This document shows positions 15,659 through 16,944 of a stretch of 16,944 nt of DNA, piece after piece. The stretch's first letter is position 1. Each line of letters opens with the position of its first letter. The notes under the pieces are model-generated. The model saw nothing but the letters and a program-made list of their open reading frames with translations. It made no database searches and was not told the DNA's origin. The position numbers and the translations under genes are program-made. Origin of the DNA: Campylobacteraceae bacterium UBA1877 (GTDB lineage: Bacteria; Campylobacterota; Campylobacteria; Campylobacterales; Campylobacteraceae); the NCBI GenBank assembly GCA_002352945.1, contig DDHL01000118.1:1335-18278 (forward strand). Reading direction: 5' to 3'.

Positions 15659-16105
15659 GTGAAAGTTTTATTGATTAAAGATGTAAAAAGCCTTGGAAAG
15701 GCTGGTGAAATTAAAGAGGTAAAAGATGGGTATGGTCATAATTTTTTAATTGCCAAAGGCTTTGCAAAATTAGCAACACCTGAAGTTATTCGCCAATATG
15801 AAGCTAAAAAACGCCGCGAAGCTCAAGAGGCAGAGGCGTTGATGGAAAAATTAAAAGATTATGAAAAAAGACTTGGTGAAGTAAAACTTCTCATCAAACG
15901 TCCTTTAGGAGCAAACGGCAGTCTCTTTGGCGCTGTAACGAAAGAGGAGATTGCAAACGAACTTAATAGCCAATATGGATTTGATATTGATAAGAAAATG
16001 GTAGAGATCGACAAGCCAATTAAAAGTACTGGAGTTTTTGATATTAGCATAAAACTGGGCCATGGAATCCATGCTACATTAAACCTTGAAGTTGCTGGAG
16101 AGTAG
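15659..16105 (+). CDS. rplI: Large-subunit ribosomal protein bL9
   Basis: The 148-residue protein is bL9, which binds 23S rRNA near the L1 stalk and helps maintain reading frame. The N-terminal RNA-binding domain begins [21 protein letters not shown] and continues [12 protein letters not shown] (28-39), both family signatures. A long charged connecting helix (about 50-75) and the C-terminal domain with the block [14 protein letters not shown] (80-93) follow. Length equals the E. coli protein within one residue. The start is GTG with AAAGGAG (15647-15653) five bases upstream, overlapping the rhodanese stop. In many bacteria rplI sits with rpsF and rpsR; here it is between a rhodanese gene and hslV instead. 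Confidence 0.97.
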   Translation: MKVLLIKDVKSLGKAGEIKEVKDGYGHNFLIAKGFAKLATPEVIRQYEAKKRREAQEAEALMEKLKDYEKRLGEVKLLIKRPLGANGSLFGAVTKEEIANELNSQYGFDIDKKMVEIDKPIKSTGVFDISIKLGHGIHATLNLEVAGE

Positions 16106-16107
16106 TC

Positions 16108-16653
16108 GTGTTTGAAGCCACAACTATACTAGCATATAAAGGTAAAACAAAATCTGTAATTGGAGGCGACGGCCAAGTCACTTTTGGAAATGCTATTTTA
16201 AAAGCAAATGCCACAAAGATTAGACGTTTATATCAAGATAAAGTTCTTGCTGGTTTTGCAGGAAGTACTGCGGATGCTTTTAACCTTTTTGATATGTTTG
16301 AATCTTTTTTAGAGCAACGAAAAGGAGATCTTTTAAAAGCGGTTATCGATTTTTCAAAGGCGTGGCGAAAAGATAAATATTTAAGACGCCTTGAGGCAAT
16401 GATGCTTGTGTTAGATAGAAAACACCTCTTTATTTTAAGCGGAACTGGAGATGTAGTTGAGCCAGAAGATGGAACGATAGCTGCTATTGGTAGTGGTGGA
16501 AATTTCGCACTCTCTGCTGCACGGGCCTTGCATGCCCATGCAAATTTGGACCCAGAAGAACTCGTCAAAGAGAGCTTACTTATTGCTGGTCAACTATGTA
16601 TCTACACAAATACAAATATTCAAACTTATGTTTTAGAGGATGAGTCCCGATGA
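16108..16653 (+). CDS. hslV: ATP-dependent protease HslV (ClpQ) subunit
   Basis: The 181-residue peptidase forms two hexameric rings that degrade proteins unfolded by HslU. The mature chain should start at Thr5 after removal of the propeptide MFEA, which is longer than the single Met of E. coli but as in other Campylobacterota. The catalytic partners Asp21 (GGDGQ, 19-23) and Lys37 are in place, and [11 protein letters not shown] and IGSGG are conserved blocks. The start is GTG, 2 bp after the rplI stop, with GGAG inside the end of rplI. Its own stop overlaps the hslU start (ATGA), so HslV and HslU translation is coupled. Confidence 0.97.
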   Translation: MFEATTILAYKGKTKSVIGGDGQVTFGNAILKANATKIRRLYQDKVLAGFAGSTADAFNLFDMFESFLEQRKGDLLKAVIDFSKAWRKDKYLRRLEAMMLVLDRKHLFILSGTGDVVEPEDGTIAAIGSGGNFALSAARALHAHANLDPEELVKESLLIAGQLCIYTNTNIQTYVLEDESR

Positions 16654-16944
16654 ATCTAACTCCAAAAGAGATAGTATCTTATTTAGATGAGTATATTATT
16701 GGTCAAGAAGATGCTAAAAAAGCCATAGCAATAGCTTTGAGAAACCGTTATAGACGCATGCAGCTTGACCCTGAATTGCAAGATGAGATAGTGCCAAAAA
16801 ATATTCTTATGATTGGCTCAACAGGTGTTGGAAAGACTGAGATTGCACGCCGATTAGCAAAAATGCTAGCCCTTCCTTTTGTAAAAGTAGAAGCAAGTAA
16901 ATATACTGAGGTTGGCTTTGTTGGGCGCGATGTAGAGTCGATGG
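16650..16944 (+). CDS. hslU: HslU (ClpY) unfoldase ATPase, N-terminal part, cut by window end
   Basis: The first 98 residues are visible. HslU is the AAA+ hexamer that recognises, unfolds and threads substrates into HslV. The beginning [19 protein letters not shown] is the family signature, and the Walker A loop is GSTGVGKT (56-63), with Ser where most HslU proteins have Pro. RNRYRRMQL (31-39) and [17 protein letters not shown] (82-98) are further hallmarks. Walker B, the I domain and the sensors lie beyond the window. The start ATG overlaps the hslV TGA by four bases. No frame damage is seen in the visible part. Confidence 0.96.
   Translation, partial: MNLTPKEIVSYLDEYIIGQEDAKKAIAIALRNRYRRMQLDPELQDEIVPKNILMIGSTGVGKTEIARRLAKMLALPFVKVEASKYTEVGFVGRDVESM

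Overview
The window is ordinary chromosomal backbone of a low-GC Campylobacterota (Epsilonproteobacteria) genome. The clearest signs are a very large FlgL directly upstream of ftsK (as I recall for Campylobacter jejuni Cj0887c-Cj0886c), an HslV with a short propeptide and the mature start TTILAYKGK, an HslU with GSTGVGKT in place of the usual GPTGVGKT, an HU with the epsilon-type arm, AcnB, and a textbook sigma-54 promoter in front of flgL. I cannot fix the genus. A vent-type lineage such as Nitratiruptor, Hydrogenimonas or Sulfurovum is only a guess.

Layout. 1-69 is the tail of a GGDEF (diguanylate cyclase) gene. It overlaps tail-to-tail with a D12-class DNA adenine methyltransferase (61-1023, minus). 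A DJ-1/PfpI family gene (1110-1688, plus) diverges from the methyltransferase and converges, across a symmetric hairpin, on a YdfG-type short-chain dehydrogenase (1722-2474, minus). The minus strand then carries acnB (2561-5113), a solitary RND transporter (5251-8337, TTG start), ftsK (8360-10546) and flgL (10626-13217). flgL has its own sigma-54 promoter and diverges from an HU gene (13385-13663, plus). A strong terminator, a tRNA-Leu(CAA) gene (13747-13833) and a 215-bp non-coding stretch follow. After it comes a tightly packed plus-strand operon: argG, a rhodanese-domain gene, rplI, hslV and the start of hslU, which is cut by the window end.

The genes cover core metabolism (aconitase, arginine synthesis), chromosome segregation (FtsK), nucleoid structure (HU), flagellar assembly (FlgL), translation (bL9, tRNA-Leu), proteolysis (HslVU) and envelope transport (RND). 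There is no mobile element, CRISPR array or obvious defence island. The methyltransferase has no visible restriction partner.

The most unusual feature is not a gene. A perfect palindrome, core TTACATGTAA and usually extended to CTTTACATGTAAAG, occurs ten times in 16.9 kb, plus one 8-bp core copy. Five copies are wholly intergenic and one spans the flgL stop codon, although non-coding DNA is only about 5-6% of the window. The others lie inside reading frames, where they encode the recurring tripeptides TCK or LHV. Two copies sit just before the RND and ftsK starts with purine-rich SD-like sequence continuing from the right arm, and two lie 61 bp apart upstream of argG. This looks like a highly iterated palindrome of unknown function, comparable in style to cyanobacterial HIP1 or to DNA uptake sequences, and it is the best candidate here for something undescribed.
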